From NCBI RefSeq assembly GCF_031801495.1, contig NZ_JAOEGC010000002.1, positions 2,294,001 through 2,358,000 on the forward strand: 64,000 nt of DNA, read 5' to 3'. Below the pieces are notes generated by a model. The model saw nothing but the letters and a program-made list of their open reading frames with translations. It was not told the DNA's origin and searched no databases. Every line of letters starts with the position of its first letter. Position 1 is the first letter of the stretch. The DNA comes from Agrobacterium tumefaciens_K. GTDB lineage: Bacteria; Pseudomonadota; Alphaproteobacteria; Rhizobiales; Rhizobiaceae. Of this stretch, positions 8,775-17,404 are shown one piece after another. The position numbers and the translations under genes are program-made.

Positions 8775-9365
8775 TCAAGCCAGAACACATGCGTCTTCGA
8801 ACGCAAAACGCGGCAGACGTCCAAACAGCTTCGACGGATCGCCATGCCCCAGATTGATGAGGAAATTGGACTTCCAGGTCGTACCGGCAAAGAAAGCCTC
8901 ATCGACCTTGGCCTTGTCGAAACCCGACATGGCGCCGGTATCGAGGCCGAGCGCACGGGCTGCGAGAATGAGATAACCGGCTTGCAGGGTGGCGTTGCGG
9001 AACGCTGTCTCCTCGGCAACGGCAGGGCTGGAGGTGAACCACGAGCGCGCATCCCCATGCGGGAACAGGAACGGCAGCTTTTCATAAAATTCGCTGTCGA
9101 TCGCGGCAATCACCGTCACAGGCGCCGTCATGGTTTTCTCAAGATTGCCGGAGGACAACGCAGGCCTGAGCTTTTCCTTGCCTTCGGCCGTACGCACGAA
9201 AACGAACCTTGCCGGAGAGCAATTGGCCGAGGTCGGCCCCATCTTCGTCAGATCGAACAGTTTTTTCAGGATCTCGTCGCCGACCGGCTCGCCATTCCAG
9301 CCGTTATGGGTCCGGGCCTCGGTGAAAAGCGCCGCAAGTGCCTGATTATCCAGTGCAGTCGTCAT
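8775..9365 (-). CDS. rutE: Malonic semialdehyde reductase RutE
   Basis: The 196-residue nitroreductase-family flavoprotein is predicted to reduce malonic semialdehyde to 3-hydroxypropionate, the detoxifying last step of the Rut pathway. Visible family marks are the M-G-P-T-S-A-N-x-x-P segment near residue 42 (flavin and active-site region), the R-N-A-T-L-Q-A-G-Y-L-I-L helix and G-L-D-T-G-A-M-S-G-F. It lies 26 bp upstream of rutF and 16 bp downstream of rutD. Confidence 0.9.
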   Translation of the reverse strand: MTTALDNQALAALFTEARTHNGWNGEPVGDEILKKLFDLTKMGPTSANCSPARFVFVRTAEGKEKLRPALSSGNLEKTMTAPVTVIAAIDSEFYEKLPFLFPHGDARSWFTSSPAVAEETAFRNATLQAGYLILAARALGLDTGAMSGFDKAKVDEAFFAGTTWKSNFLINLGHGDPSKLFGRLPRFAFEDACVLA

Positions 9366-9381
9366 TGAATTGGAAGTCCTC

Positions 9382-10173
9382 TCACTTGGTATGCGATGCC
9401 GGTAGCAGAAACTGCAGGAGGCGTCTGTTGAAAAGATCCGGCTCGGTCACATTGACCGCGTGTGCGCCGAAATCCATGAGGCAAAGTTCGGCATCCGGCA
9501 GGGCATCCGCCAGCCGGTTCGAGCGCGTAAAGGGAACAAGCAGATCGTCCTTCGTCGCCAGAACCAGTGTCGGGTTTCCAACCTCGCCAAGACGGTCATC
9601 GACATCGAAGGCCCTGAGCGCTGCGATACGCCGAAGAACATTCGTCCTGCCCTGAAAATGCGCCACGCCGTGGGCGTCGTCTTTGGCCAGCCGTTCGGCA
9701 TTTTCCGACATCCACACCGCAGGATACAGAAACAGCGGCTGCGCCTTCACGAAGGCTTCGACACCGGATTTTTCCAGAAGTTCGATGCGCACGTCGAAGC
9801 AGCGGCCGGAATGCGGGTCGGCCTTGCTCCATGCGTTGATGAGCACGAGCCTGCCGATCAGGCCGGGCTTGCGAAGGGCAATATCGAGGCCGATGAGGCC
9901 ACCAAGCGCATGCCCCATGAAATGAAAGGTTTCGAGGTTCAGGGTTGCTGCGATCTCCAGAACGTCGTCGGCCATCGCGGCGATGCCGCCGTTTTCCGGA
10001 ACCTCGCCACCCGTCCGACCAGTTCCGCGATGGTCATAGGTGACCACACGGAAATGCTCGGAAAGCAACGCGATCTGGGGCGCCCAGTAAGCACCCGATC
10101 CGCCAAGCCCGGATGACAGGATGATCGTTTCCGCCTGGGGATCCGTTCGGCCATGAACCTCGAAATGCATCAT
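9382..10173 (-). CDS. rutD: Aminoacrylate hydrolase RutD (alpha/beta hydrolase)
   Basis: The 263-residue alpha/beta-hydrolase is predicted to speed conversion of 3-aminoacrylate to malonic semialdehyde. It has the oxyanion loop S-S-G-L-G-G-S, the Y-D-H-R-G-T-G-R segment, and near residue 90 the elbow G-H-A-L-G-G, where the usual nucleophile Ser of G-x-S-x-G is Ala. RutD of E. coli also has a non-serine elbow, which fits a hydrolase that does not form a classical acyl-enzyme. D-D-L-L-V-P and a late A-H-A-V-N region carry the remaining active-site positions. Confidence 0.85.
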   Translation of the reverse strand: MMHFEVHGRTDPQAETIILSSGLGGSGAYWAPQIALLSEHFRVVTYDHRGTGRTGGEVPENGGIAAMADDVLEIAATLNLETFHFMGHALGGLIGLDIALRKPGLIGRLVLINAWSKADPHSGRCFDVRIELLEKSGVEAFVKAQPLFLYPAVWMSENAERLAKDDAHGVAHFQGRTNVLRRIAALRAFDVDDRLGEVGNPTLVLATKDDLLVPFTRSNRLADALPDAELCLMDFGAHAVNVTEPDLFNRRLLQFLLPASHTK

Positions 10174-10188
10174 GATTGAGCGTTGCCC

Positions 10189-10575
10189 TTATTTGCCGAT
10201 ATGCGCGACGGTGGCGATTTCCACCAGCGCATCAGGCTTTACCAGACCGCACTGGATGCAGTAGCGCGCCGGCTTGTCACCGGGAAAATACTCGGCGTAA
10301 ACCTTGTTGACGGCCTGATAATTCGCCCAGTCGGTGATGAAGATGTGGTTCATCGTCACGTCTTCCATCGTGCCGCCGGCTGTTTCGATGACTGACTTGA
10401 TGGTTTCCAGCACATGCCGGGTCTGCGCGCCAGCATCGCCCACATGCACCACGTTGTTGTCCTTGTCGAACGGCAGCGTACCCGAGACGTACACGACGCC
10501 ATCGGCAAGCGTTCCCGGCGAATAAGGCGCGATGGGCTTGGAGGTACCAGCAGGCACGACGATCTTTTTCGGCAT
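10189..10575 (-). CDS. rutC: RutC, Rid/YjgF-family 3-aminoacrylate deaminase
   Basis: This 128-residue protein of the YjgF/YER057c/UK114 (Rid) family has the signature segments A-P-Y-S-P-G-T, V-Y-V-S-G-T-L-P and a conserved P-A-R-Y-C-I-Q. RutC acts on the 3-aminoacrylate produced by RutB and releases malonic semialdehyde and ammonia. It was earlier called an aminoacrylate peracid reductase. It lies 15 bp upstream of rutD. The fixed order rutB-rutC-rutD supports this assignment over generic RidA. Confidence 0.9.
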   Translation of the reverse strand: MPKKIVVPAGTSKPIAPYSPGTLADGVVYVSGTLPFDKDNNVVHVGDAGAQTRHVLETIKSVIETAGGTMEDVTMNHIFITDWANYQAVNKVYAEYFPGDKPARYCIQCGLVKPDALVEIATVAHIGK

Positions 10576-10601
10576 TTCGTTCTCCTCTTTGTGATTGAAT
10601 A

Positions 10602-11342
10602 TCAGTCGCTGACGGGGGCGGCCTGCGAGATGACGCCGCAGAAATCGTTGACGGTCGCCACCCAGCCGAAAAACTTCTCGACGTTGTAGACCGTGGCCTG
10701 CTGGATGTAGTCCGGCCCCAGATGATGCGTCGCATCTTCCAGCATGACGCCAAAATATTCGAGATGGAAAGCATCGCGCAGCGAGCTTTCGACGCAGACA
10801 TTTGTGGCGATGCCGACGAAGACGAGATTGCGGATGCCACGCGCCCGCAAAACGCTGTCCATGTTGGTGTTGAAGAAGCCGCTATAGCGCGTCTTCGGCA
10901 CCAGAATGTCGCCCGGCTGCGGTTGCAACTCGTCAACGATGGCGTAGTCCCACGTACCTTTGGCAAGCAGCTGCCCCTGAAGCTCGGGCCGGGCCCGCAT
11001 GGTTTTCAGCGCGTTGGACTTGTGCCAGTTCGGCGAACCCGGCCCACCCGCCTCGACGTAATCCTTGTCCCAGCCGTTCTGGAAATAGATCACCTGAACG
11101 CCCGCCGCGCGGGCCGCATCCAGTGTCTTCTTGATGTTGGCGATGGTGCCTTTCGCGCCGGTTATGTCGAACCCGGCCAGGTCGACATAACCGCCCTCGG
11201 TCGAATAGGCGTTCTGCATGTCCACCACCACAACGGCGGTTTCGCTCGGATTGAGTGTGATCGGCTCCGGCCGGGCCGGAAGCGTGACGCTTTCCGACCG
11301 GCTTTTCGGCGCACGGTATCCTGCCGCGACGGCCTCGCTCAT
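10602..11342 (-). CDS. rutB: Ureidoacrylate amidohydrolase RutB
   Basis: The 246-residue isochorismatase-family hydrolase cleaves ureidoacrylate, made by RutA, to 3-aminoacrylate plus carbamate. The Asp-Lys-Cys triad is visible: Asp in V-V-V-D-M-Q-N-A-Y, Lys in L-A-K-G-T-W-D, and Cys in A-T-N-V-C-V-E-S-S-L-R-D. Its start overlaps the rutA stop (ATGA), which indicates translational coupling. Confidence 0.93.
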   Translation of the reverse strand: MSEAVAAGYRAPKSRSESVTLPARPEPITLNPSETAVVVVDMQNAYSTEGGYVDLAGFDITGAKGTIANIKKTLDAARAAGVQVIYFQNGWDKDYVEAGGPGSPNWHKSNALKTMRARPELQGQLLAKGTWDYAIVDELQPQPGDILVPKTRYSGFFNTNMDSVLRARGIRNLVFVGIATNVCVESSLRDAFHLEYFGVMLEDATHHLGPDYIQQATVYNVEKFFGWVATVNDFCGVISQAAPVSD

Positions 11343-12430
11343 TCTGCTGCCTCCAGTGCCGGCTTGATGTGCTGACGGCTTTTCATCAACGGCTGAACAT
11401 ATTTGCCGAACTTCTCGATGCCTTCGACGAAATCGTCGAATGTCAGCATGACGCCGCCGGTGCCAGGCACCTCGCTCATCTCGTCAAGCATGGCCGCCAC
11501 TTCCTCATAGGAACCGATGATCGTGCCCATGTTGATGTTCACCGCCGAAACAGGGTTCGACATATGGCGAACGTTGGTATCGGAGCCGGACTTGGTATCT
11601 GCGGCACTCTGAAGGCCAAGCCACTTGATGGCGTCTTCGTCGGCACCCGCCTTGTAGTGTTCCCACTTCGCCCAGGCGTCTTCCGATTTCTCCTCGGCAA
11701 GAACCATGGTCAGCACGAAAGAGCGCACGTCTCGGCCAGTCTTTTCGTTTGCCGCCAACAGGCGCTCATTGGTGGGCGCGAATGCCTTCGGCGTGTTGAC
11801 GCCCACGCCGAAGCAGAAGCTATAGTCCGCGAACTTCGACGAAAAAGCCATGCCGGCATTGGAAGAACCGGCGCAGATGAGCTTCACGTCACCTTCCGGC
11901 ACCGGCTTCATCCGGCAATCGTCCATGGTGAAGTACTTGCCCTTCAGGTCGGACTGACCCGTGGTCAGCAGTTCCTTCAACACGGTCGTGTATTCGTCCA
12001 GATATTGATAGCGATCGGCAAAATAATCATCGCCCGGCCATAGCCCCATCTGGCTGTATTCCGGCCGCTGCCAGCCCGTGATGAGATTGATACCGAAACG
12101 ACCGCCGGAAATGCTGTCGATGGTGGTTGCCATGCGTGCCACGATGGCGGGAGGCATGACCAGCGTGGCGGCGGTGCCGAACAGCTTGATCTTCGAGGTG
12201 ACGGCGGCCAGACCCGCCATCAGCGTGAAGCTTTCCAGATTGTAGTCCCAGAATTCAGTCTTGCCGCCAAAACCGCGCAGCTTGATCATCGACAGCGCAA
12301 AATCGAAGCCGTATTTTTCAGCCTTGAGCGTGATTTCCTTGTTCAGCTCGAAACTTGGCTTGTACTGGGGCGCATTTTCCGAGAGCAGCCAACCGTTGTT
12401 CCCGATCGGAATAAAAACACCAATTTCCAT
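11339..12430 (-). CDS. rutA: Pyrimidine oxygenase RutA
   Basis: This 363-residue luciferase-like flavin monooxygenase opens the uracil ring between N3 and C4 to give ureidoacrylate, using FMNH2 from RutF and O2. Conserved RutA segments are I-G-V-F-I-P-I-G-N-N-G-W at the N-terminus, N-L-I-T-G-W-Q near residue 137, and a late M-L-T-F-D-D-F. It is the first gene of the operon. The ATG is preceded by GGGGAAGGA. A long palindrome 125 bp upstream is the best candidate operator. Confidence 0.95.
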   Translation of the reverse strand: MEIGVFIPIGNNGWLLSENAPQYKPSFELNKEITLKAEKYGFDFALSMIKLRGFGGKTEFWDYNLESFTLMAGLAAVTSKIKLFGTAATLVMPPAIVARMATTIDSISGGRFGINLITGWQRPEYSQMGLWPGDDYFADRYQYLDEYTTVLKELLTTGQSDLKGKYFTMDDCRMKPVPEGDVKLICAGSSNAGMAFSSKFADYSFCFGVGVNTPKAFAPTNERLLAANEKTGRDVRSFVLTMVLAEEKSEDAWAKWEHYKAGADEDAIKWLGLQSAADTKSGSDTNVRHMSNPVSAVNINMGTIIGSYEEVAAMLDEMSEVPGTGGVMLTFDDFVEGIEKFGKYVQPLMKSRQHIKPALEAAE

Positions 12431-12553
12431 CTGGCTTATCCTTCCCCTTTTTCACATCAGGCATGTCCTGATTTGACGATTGAGAAGCAGATTCCGTGCC
12501 AAACAAAAAAATCGTTACTATTCAATGGCATGGATTCGTGCCCTTAAATATTT

Positions 12554-12588
12554 TTTACCGAAAGATAAAAATTTTATCGTTCGGTAAA
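12554..12588. promoter_or_regulatory. Long AT-rich palindrome upstream of rutA (candidate operator)
   Basis: Arms of 17 bp (12554-12570 and 12572-12588, one mismatch) meet at a single central base. The outer part is TTTACCGAA and its complement; the inner part is GATAAAA and its complement. Its size and symmetry suit a dimeric or double-dimer regulator such as a TetR-family RutR analogue. It does not match the TTGACCA half-site of E. coli RutR. It lies between the rut promoter region and the heme oxygenase terminator, so control of rutA is the likely role. Confidence 0.5.
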
Positions 12589-12630
12589 TAAACTTGCCCA
12601 TTTTTTAGCACGAACGCAAGGTGTTGAACA

Positions 12631-12660
12631 GAAAAAGGGCGGCCCGTTGGAGCCGCCCTT
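12631..12660 (-). terminator. Rho-independent terminator after heme oxygenase
   Basis: A perfect 9-bp stem (12635-12643 with 12652-12660) is followed on the minus strand by TTTTTC. It lies 28 bp past the heme oxygenase stop codon. Confidence 0.85.
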
Positions 12661-12687
12661 GATCGTGCAGAACATTAGTTGCGTATT

Positions 12688-13302
12688 TCAGACGAGGCGC
12701 TGCTGCGCATAGGCGTGAACGGCATTGAAAGCCGCCTTTGCGCCTTCGACGACCCGCTCTTCCTCTTCCGTGCTCAACTCGATGTCATCGAGCGCTGCGG
12801 TGAAGGTGCGCCAGTGCAGGCCACGGCCTTCCGGCGCGCCTGCCAGATGCCGGGCGCCGAACTCTTCGTTCAAACCGAGTTTGGCGGCATCCTTGAGAAG
12901 GAAGGCAGCGCCGAGATTGGAGCCCTCCACCACGTAAAGCCAGCCCATCGCTTCCGGCAGGTCGAACGGCGTTTCACCTGTGAAGCGCGGCGTCTCCGTT
13001 TCCGGCAGAGCACGACCCAGGTCGGCAAGATCCTGCTCGATCATCGACAGACGGCGGCGGCCCCTCAGGTCCGGTAGCAGGCCATCCAGCACATCATTGG
13101 CGAAGAATACATCGAGATCGCGGTGGAACAGGTACTGGGTTTCCACGAACTTGCCGTAGTTGTCACGGCTGTCGAACGGCTTCGCTTGCATGATGAAAGT
13201 GTCCAGCCCACCGTGCGCGCCACGCGTTGCAGCCTTGAGGCGCTTTGCCCGGCTCTGCTCCACATCTGCCGCCTGAACCGGCGTTTCAGCAATACTCATC
13301 AC
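12688..13302 (-). CDS. Biliverdin-producing heme oxygenase
   Basis: The 204-residue protein belongs to the bacterial heme oxygenase family, which opens heme to biliverdin, CO and Fe2+. The proximal His is probably in T-R-G-A-H-G-G-L-D near residue 30. The distal-helix sequence G-W-L-Y-V-V-E-G-S-N-L-G-A-A-F is diagnostic. It could serve iron release from heme or make biliverdin for a bacteriophytochrome; no phytochrome gene is in the window. It is a single-gene unit with its own terminator. An inverted repeat just upstream may be an iron-responsive site. Confidence 0.88.
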   Translation of the reverse strand: MMSIAETPVQAADVEQSRAKRLKAATRGAHGGLDTFIMQAKPFDSRDNYGKFVETQYLFHRDLDVFFANDVLDGLLPDLRGRRRLSMIEQDLADLGRALPETETPRFTGETPFDLPEAMGWLYVVEGSNLGAAFLLKDAAKLGLNEEFGARHLAGAPEGRGLHWRTFTAALDDIELSTEEEERVVEGAKAAFNAVHAYAQQRLV

Positions 13303-13345
13303 ATTGATCCCTGTTACCCGCTAATGGGAACGTCCAATAAAAATC

Positions 13346-13363
13346 TTTACTATAATAGTCAAA
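13346..13363. promoter_or_regulatory. Inverted repeat upstream of heme oxygenase
   Basis: TTTACTATAATAGTCAAA is an imperfect palindrome 44 bp ahead of the heme oxygenase start. It also contains a TATAAT-like hexamer. Its TTT...AAA ends recall the iron control element bound by Irr in rhizobia, but the match is partial. It is listed as a candidate only. Confidence 0.3.
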
Positions 13364-13528
13364 TTTTATTTTCGCACGTAAGCGGCGTTCGAAAAGCTTA
13401 GCCGAGCTTATCTTTTTCGACAATTTCCAAAGGCATGTGCCTTCATATGCAACGCTCCTGCAATTAGCACTTTACAACTAACATGTCACTGCGCTATCAA
13501 TTCGCAGTCACTTGGGAGGAGCATACAA

Positions 13529-14413
13529 TTGACCCAGAAATTCGGCCTTTCGGCAGCGCTGACAACCCCTTTCAAAACCGATGGGTCCATCGATATCGAC
13601 GCCATGATCGCCCATACGCGCCGCTGCCTTGCCAGCGGCTGCAACAGCGTGACGCTGTTCGGCACCACAGGTGAAGGCAGTTCCATCGGCACAAAAGAGC
13701 GGCAAACGATCCTCTCGCGTTTCATCGAAGCGGGAATTGCGCCATCCTCCATCGTGACTGGCGTTCTGGTGGATTCCATAGAGGATGCGGCGGTCCAGTC
13801 TGCCGAAGCGCTGAAGGCGGGCGCTCGTAACATCCTTCTTGCTCCGCCCTCCTATTTCAAGAACGTGAGCGATGAAGGACTGTTTTCGTGGTTCTCCGCC
13901 GTTTTCGCAAAGATCGGCAAGGATGCGCGCGACATCCTCGTCTACAACATTCCCTCCGTCACCATGGTAACGCTCTCCGTTGAACTGGTCGGCCGCCTGA
14001 AGACCGCGTTTCCCGGTATCGTGACCGGCGTGAAGGATTCATCCGGCAACTGGCCACAGACCGAGCGTCTCCTCAAGGAGCACGGCGACCTCGCCATCCT
14101 GATCGGTGACGAACGCGATCTGGCAAAGGGCGTTCGCCTCGGCGGTCAGGGCGCGATTTCCGGCGTCGCCAACTTCCTGCCGCAGGCGGTGCGCGCCATG
14201 GCCGTCGATGGCAAGGATGACAAGCGCATCGAAGATCTTGTTGTGGAACTTCTGAAATTTCCGGTAACGCCTGCCGTCAAGGTGCTGGTATCACACACCA
14301 CAGGGGAAAACATCTGGCTTGAGGTGCGCGCACCGCTCGTGGCGATCTCGGCCGAAGACAGGCAGAAGATCGTGGCGGCATTCGATACGCTGTTCCGCAA
14401 GCAGGCCGCCTGA
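13529..14413 (+). CDS. DHDPS-family (class I aldolase) lyase, catabolic
   Basis: The 294-residue TIM-barrel protein of the dihydrodipicolinate synthase/N-acetylneuraminate lyase family keeps the Schiff-base Lys169 (G-V-K-D-S-S-G), Tyr139 (Y-N-I-P) and the G-T-T-G-E-G loop at 45-50. It starts at TTG with a strong GGGAGGAG site eight bases ahead. It stands first in an operon with a GntR regulator, a sugar-type ABC importer and a PfkB kinase. That context suggests cleavage of a 2-keto-3-deoxy sugar acid or a related keto acid, not lysine biosynthesis. The true substrate cannot be read from sequence. Confidence 0.8.
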   Translation: MTQKFGLSAALTTPFKTDGSIDIDAMIAHTRRCLASGCNSVTLFGTTGEGSSIGTKERQTILSRFIEAGIAPSSIVTGVLVDSIEDAAVQSAEALKAGARNILLAPPSYFKNVSDEGLFSWFSAVFAKIGKDARDILVYNIPSVTMVTLSVELVGRLKTAFPGIVTGVKDSSGNWPQTERLLKEHGDLAILIGDERDLAKGVRLGGQGAISGVANFLPQAVRAMAVDGKDDKRIEDLVVELLKFPVTPAVKVLVSHTTGENIWLEVRAPLVAISAEDRQKIVAAFDTLFRKQAA

Positions 14414-14426
14414 AGAAGGAACTGGC

Positions 14427-15083
14427 ATGGACGATACCGGCGAACAGACAACCTTGAGGGAAAAGGCGTATGAAAGTTTTACGCATCACCTTCTTGCGCG
14501 CGATGTTCGTCCGGGACAGTTCATTTCACAGCGTCGTCTCGTGGAGCTGACGGGCCTGCCACTCGGCGCGATCCGCGAGGCAATCCCCAGGCTTGAGGCC
14601 GATGGCCTGATAAAGACCGTTCCGCAGCGCGGGCTTCAGGTCGCGCATATCGACATCAACCTGATCCGCGAGGCATTCCAGTTCCGTATTCTTCTGGAAA
14701 AGGAAGCCGTTGCGAACTTCACGCGGACGGCCTCCGATGCCGCCATCGCCAATATGCTGAAAGAGCATCGCGATATCGCCGACGCGGCGGAAAAAGCAAG
14801 TTCGACCGAACTGGACGAACGCGCACAGGCGGTCGACTGGGGAATGCACGATGCCTTTATCGACTCGCTGAACAACTCGATCATCTCGAACGCGTACCGG
14901 GTCAATTCGATCAAAATGCGCCTTATCAATCAGGAGCGTTTTCGTATCGCCGGCCATGTGAAATCGGTGATGAAGGAACATCTCGCCATTCTCGAAGCCA
15001 TCGAGCGCCGCTCGGTGGACGAAGCAGTCGAACGGCTGACCGCCCATATCCGCAATGCAAGGGACAGGGCGCTGGCAGTATAA
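14427..15083 (+). CDS. GntR/FadR-family transcriptional regulator
   Basis: The 218-residue protein has an N-terminal winged helix (about residues 10-75, with R-R-L-V-E-L-T-G-L-P-x-G-A-I-R-E-A) and a helical FCD ligand-binding domain whose His residues (D-W-G-M-H-D-A-F, H-V, E-H, H-I-R) could bind a metal. The ATG at 14427 follows AAGGAA and lies 13 bp past the lyase gene. The open frame starts further upstream inside the lyase gene, but that part is not homologous. It probably senses a sugar acid intermediate and controls this operon. Confidence 0.85.
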   Translation: MDDTGEQTTLREKAYESFTHHLLARDVRPGQFISQRRLVELTGLPLGAIREAIPRLEADGLIKTVPQRGLQVAHIDINLIREAFQFRILLEKEAVANFTRTASDAAIANMLKEHRDIADAAEKASSTELDERAQAVDWGMHDAFIDSLNNSIISNAYRVNSIKMRLINQERFRIAGHVKSVMKEHLAILEAIERRSVDEAVERLTAHIRNARDRALAV

Positions 15084-15137
15084 AATTGAAAACCGGCCGG
15101 GGGTGAGGAGATTTTCGGCCACAAGAGGAGGAAAGAC

Positions 15138-16466
15138 ATGACGCATTCATTGCTCAAGCCGACGCGCCGAGCGTTTCTGGCTGGAACCGCCGCCATCGGC
15201 GGCAGCGCGCTTCTCGGCGTTCGCACCGCATCGGCCGCCGTGAACTGGAAAAAACACGCCGGCACGACGCTGGAAGTCAATCTCGTCAAAAGCCCGCGCA
15301 GCGAAACGCTTATCAAGTACCTGAGCGAATTTGAAGAACTGACCGGCATCAAGGTCAATGCCGAGGCAACACCTGAGCAGCAGCAACGCCAGAAGGTGGT
15401 GATCGAGCTTTCCTCCGGCAAGCCGAGCTTCGACGTCGTGCACCTGAGCTACCACGTCCAGAAACGCCAGTTCGAAAAGGGCAAGTGGCTAGCCGATATC
15501 AGCGGCTTCCTGAAAGATCCGTCGCTGACGGACCCGTCGTTGGTGGAAAAGGACTTCGCCGAAGCTGGTATGCTGTTTGCGAAAGACAGCGATGGCGTGC
15601 TGCGTTCGCTGCCCTTCTCTGTCGATTACTGGATCGTCTACTGGAACAAGGAGCTTTTCGAGGCCAAGGGGCTGAAATACCCGGAAACCTTCGAGCAACT
15701 GGTCGATGCCGCCGAAAAAATCACCGACCCCTCCACCAACACCTATGGCTTCGTCGCACGCGGCCTGAAGAACGCCAACACCCCTGTCTGGACCTCGTTG
15801 ATGCTGGGTTACGGCGCAAAGCCGATCGTGGATGGCAAGGTCGACACCGAATCCAAGGAAGCGGTGGAAGCAGCAAAACTCTATCAGCGCCTGATGACGA
15901 AGGCGGCACCGCCCGGCGTCTCCGGCTTCAACTGGGCTGAAGCGCAATCGGCCTTCCTTCAGGGCAAGATCGGCATGTGGTTCGATGGCGTCGGTTTTGC
16001 CCCGCCAATCGAAAACCCGGAAAAGTCCCGCGTCGTTGGCAAGGTCGGTTACGGCGTCATGCCGAAGGGACCGGCAGCGCAGGCCGCAGGCACGTTCGGC
16101 GATGGTCTGGGCGTGGTGGAAGCAAGCACGAAGAAGGAAGCCGCCTACCTTTTCTGCCAGTGGGCGATCTCGCATGAAATGGGTGCACGTCTGCTTCAGG
16201 CCGGTGCGGGCGTTCCGTTCCGCCAGTCTATCCTCGAAGATCAGAAGGTCCGAGAAGGCGTCAAGATGCCTGCCGCCTGGCTCGATGCCGTCGTCGGCTC
16301 CGGCAAGGTTTCGCAGCTCGCGCTCCCCGTCATCATCCCCGTCACCGAATTCCGCGACATCTATGGCGTGGGCCTGACCAACATGATCGGCGGGGCCGAC
16401 CCGGCGGCAGAACTCAAGAAAGCGACAGAGCAGTTCGCACCTGTTCTGGCACGTAGCGAGGGATAA
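15138..16466 (+). CDS. Sugar ABC transporter substrate-binding protein (family 1, Tat-exported)
   Basis: The 442-residue periplasmic protein has a twin-arginine signal (T-R-R-A-F-L-A-G-T) ending near A-S-A at about residue 33. A family 1 solute-binding fold follows, with typical segments such as V-D-Y-W-I-V-Y-W-N-K-E-L-F and G-K-I-G-M-W-F-D-G. It is the receptor for the two permeases and the ATPase downstream. Its stop overlaps the first permease start by one base. Confidence 0.88.
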   Translation: MTHSLLKPTRRAFLAGTAAIGGSALLGVRTASAAVNWKKHAGTTLEVNLVKSPRSETLIKYLSEFEELTGIKVNAEATPEQQQRQKVVIELSSGKPSFDVVHLSYHVQKRQFEKGKWLADISGFLKDPSLTDPSLVEKDFAEAGMLFAKDSDGVLRSLPFSVDYWIVYWNKELFEAKGLKYPETFEQLVDAAEKITDPSTNTYGFVARGLKNANTPVWTSLMLGYGAKPIVDGKVDTESKEAVEAAKLYQRLMTKAAPPGVSGFNWAEAQSAFLQGKIGMWFDGVGFAPPIENPEKSRVVGKVGYGVMPKGPAAQAAGTFGDGLGVVEASTKKEAAYLFCQWAISHEMGARLLQAGAGVPFRQSILEDQKVREGVKMPAAWLDAVVGSGKVSQLALPVIIPVTEFRDIYGVGLTNMIGGADPAAELKKATEQFAPVLARSEG

Positions 16467-17404
16467 TGGTGTCCGTCAGCATCGAAAACACGGGAACGCA
16501 TGCCAGTCGTAAAAAAAGGAGCAAGCCCGCGCGGCTTGCTCCCAACTACTGGCCGTTCGTCATACCGGCACTCGTCGTCATCGCAGCCGTGATCGTTTTC
16601 CCCTGGGTCTTCACACTCTGGATGAGCGCGCACCGCTGGACACTCGGGCAGGAGCAGAGCTTCATCGGTTTCGATAACTATATCCGGCTCGCAAGCGATG
16701 CCCGGTTCTGGGAATCGCTGTGGCACACTCTGGTCTATACGGTTCTGTCGGTCGTCGCGCCGCTGTTCCTCGGAACATTGGCAGCGCTTGTTTTCGATGC
16801 GCAGTTTCCGCTGCGCGGTTTTCTGCGCGGCGTCTTCGTGATGCCGATGATGGCAACCCCGGTTGCCATCGCACTCGTCTGGACCATGATGTTCCACCCG
16901 CAGCTCGGCGTCCTGAACTACCTTCTGTCGTTCATCGGCATCGGCCCGCTGGAATGGATCTACAACCAGTCGACTGTCATTCCATCGCTGGTGCTGGTGG
17001 AAACATGGCAATGGACACCTCTCGTCATGCTGATCGTGCTCGGTGGCCTCGCGGCCGTCCCGCGTGAGCCGTACGAAAGCGCCGAAATCGATGGCGCCAA
17101 TGCCTGGCAGAAGTTCCGCTACCTGACCATGCCGATGATCGCGCCGTTCCTGATGATCGCCGTCATCATCCGCTCCATCGATGCCGTCAAAAGCTTCGAC
17201 ATCATCTATGCGATGACCCAGGGCGGCCCCGGCACGGCATCTGAAACCATCAACATCTACCTCTACAACACCGCATTCGCCTATTACGACATCGGCTACG
17301 GCTCGGCCATGGCCGTCGTCTTCTTCATCGTCATTATCGCGCTGTCCTTCGTGCTGCTCATGGTTCGCCAGCGCACTCAATGGAACGAGATGGAGGACCG
17401 CTGA
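16466..17404 (+). CDS. Sugar ABC transporter permease (MalF/UgpA type)
   Basis: The 312-residue membrane protein has six predicted helices. The EAA loop that contacts the ATPase reads Y-E-S-A-E-I-D-G-A-N-A-W-Q-K-F near residue 205. It forms a heterodimer with the next permease. The N-terminus starts with a short basic cytoplasmic segment. It is translationally coupled on both sides. Confidence 0.88.
   Translation: MVSVSIENTGTHASRKKRSKPARLAPNYWPFVIPALVVIAAVIVFPWVFTLWMSAHRWTLGQEQSFIGFDNYIRLASDARFWESLWHTLVYTVLSVVAPLFLGTLAALVFDAQFPLRGFLRGVFVMPMMATPVAIALVWTMMFHPQLGVLNYLLSFIGIGPLEWIYNQSTVIPSLVLVETWQWTPLVMLIVLGGLAAVPREPYESAEIDGANAWQKFRYLTMPMIAPFLMIAVIIRSIDAVKSFDIIYAMTQGGPGTASETINIYLYNTAFAYYDIGYGSAMAVVFFIVIIALSFVLLMVRQRTQWNEMEDR

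Noticed and set aside
13529..14413. dapA for lysine biosynthesis
   Set aside because: The fold and residues fit the family, but the gene is coupled to GntR, a sugar importer and a PfkB kinase, so a catabolic lyase is more likely.
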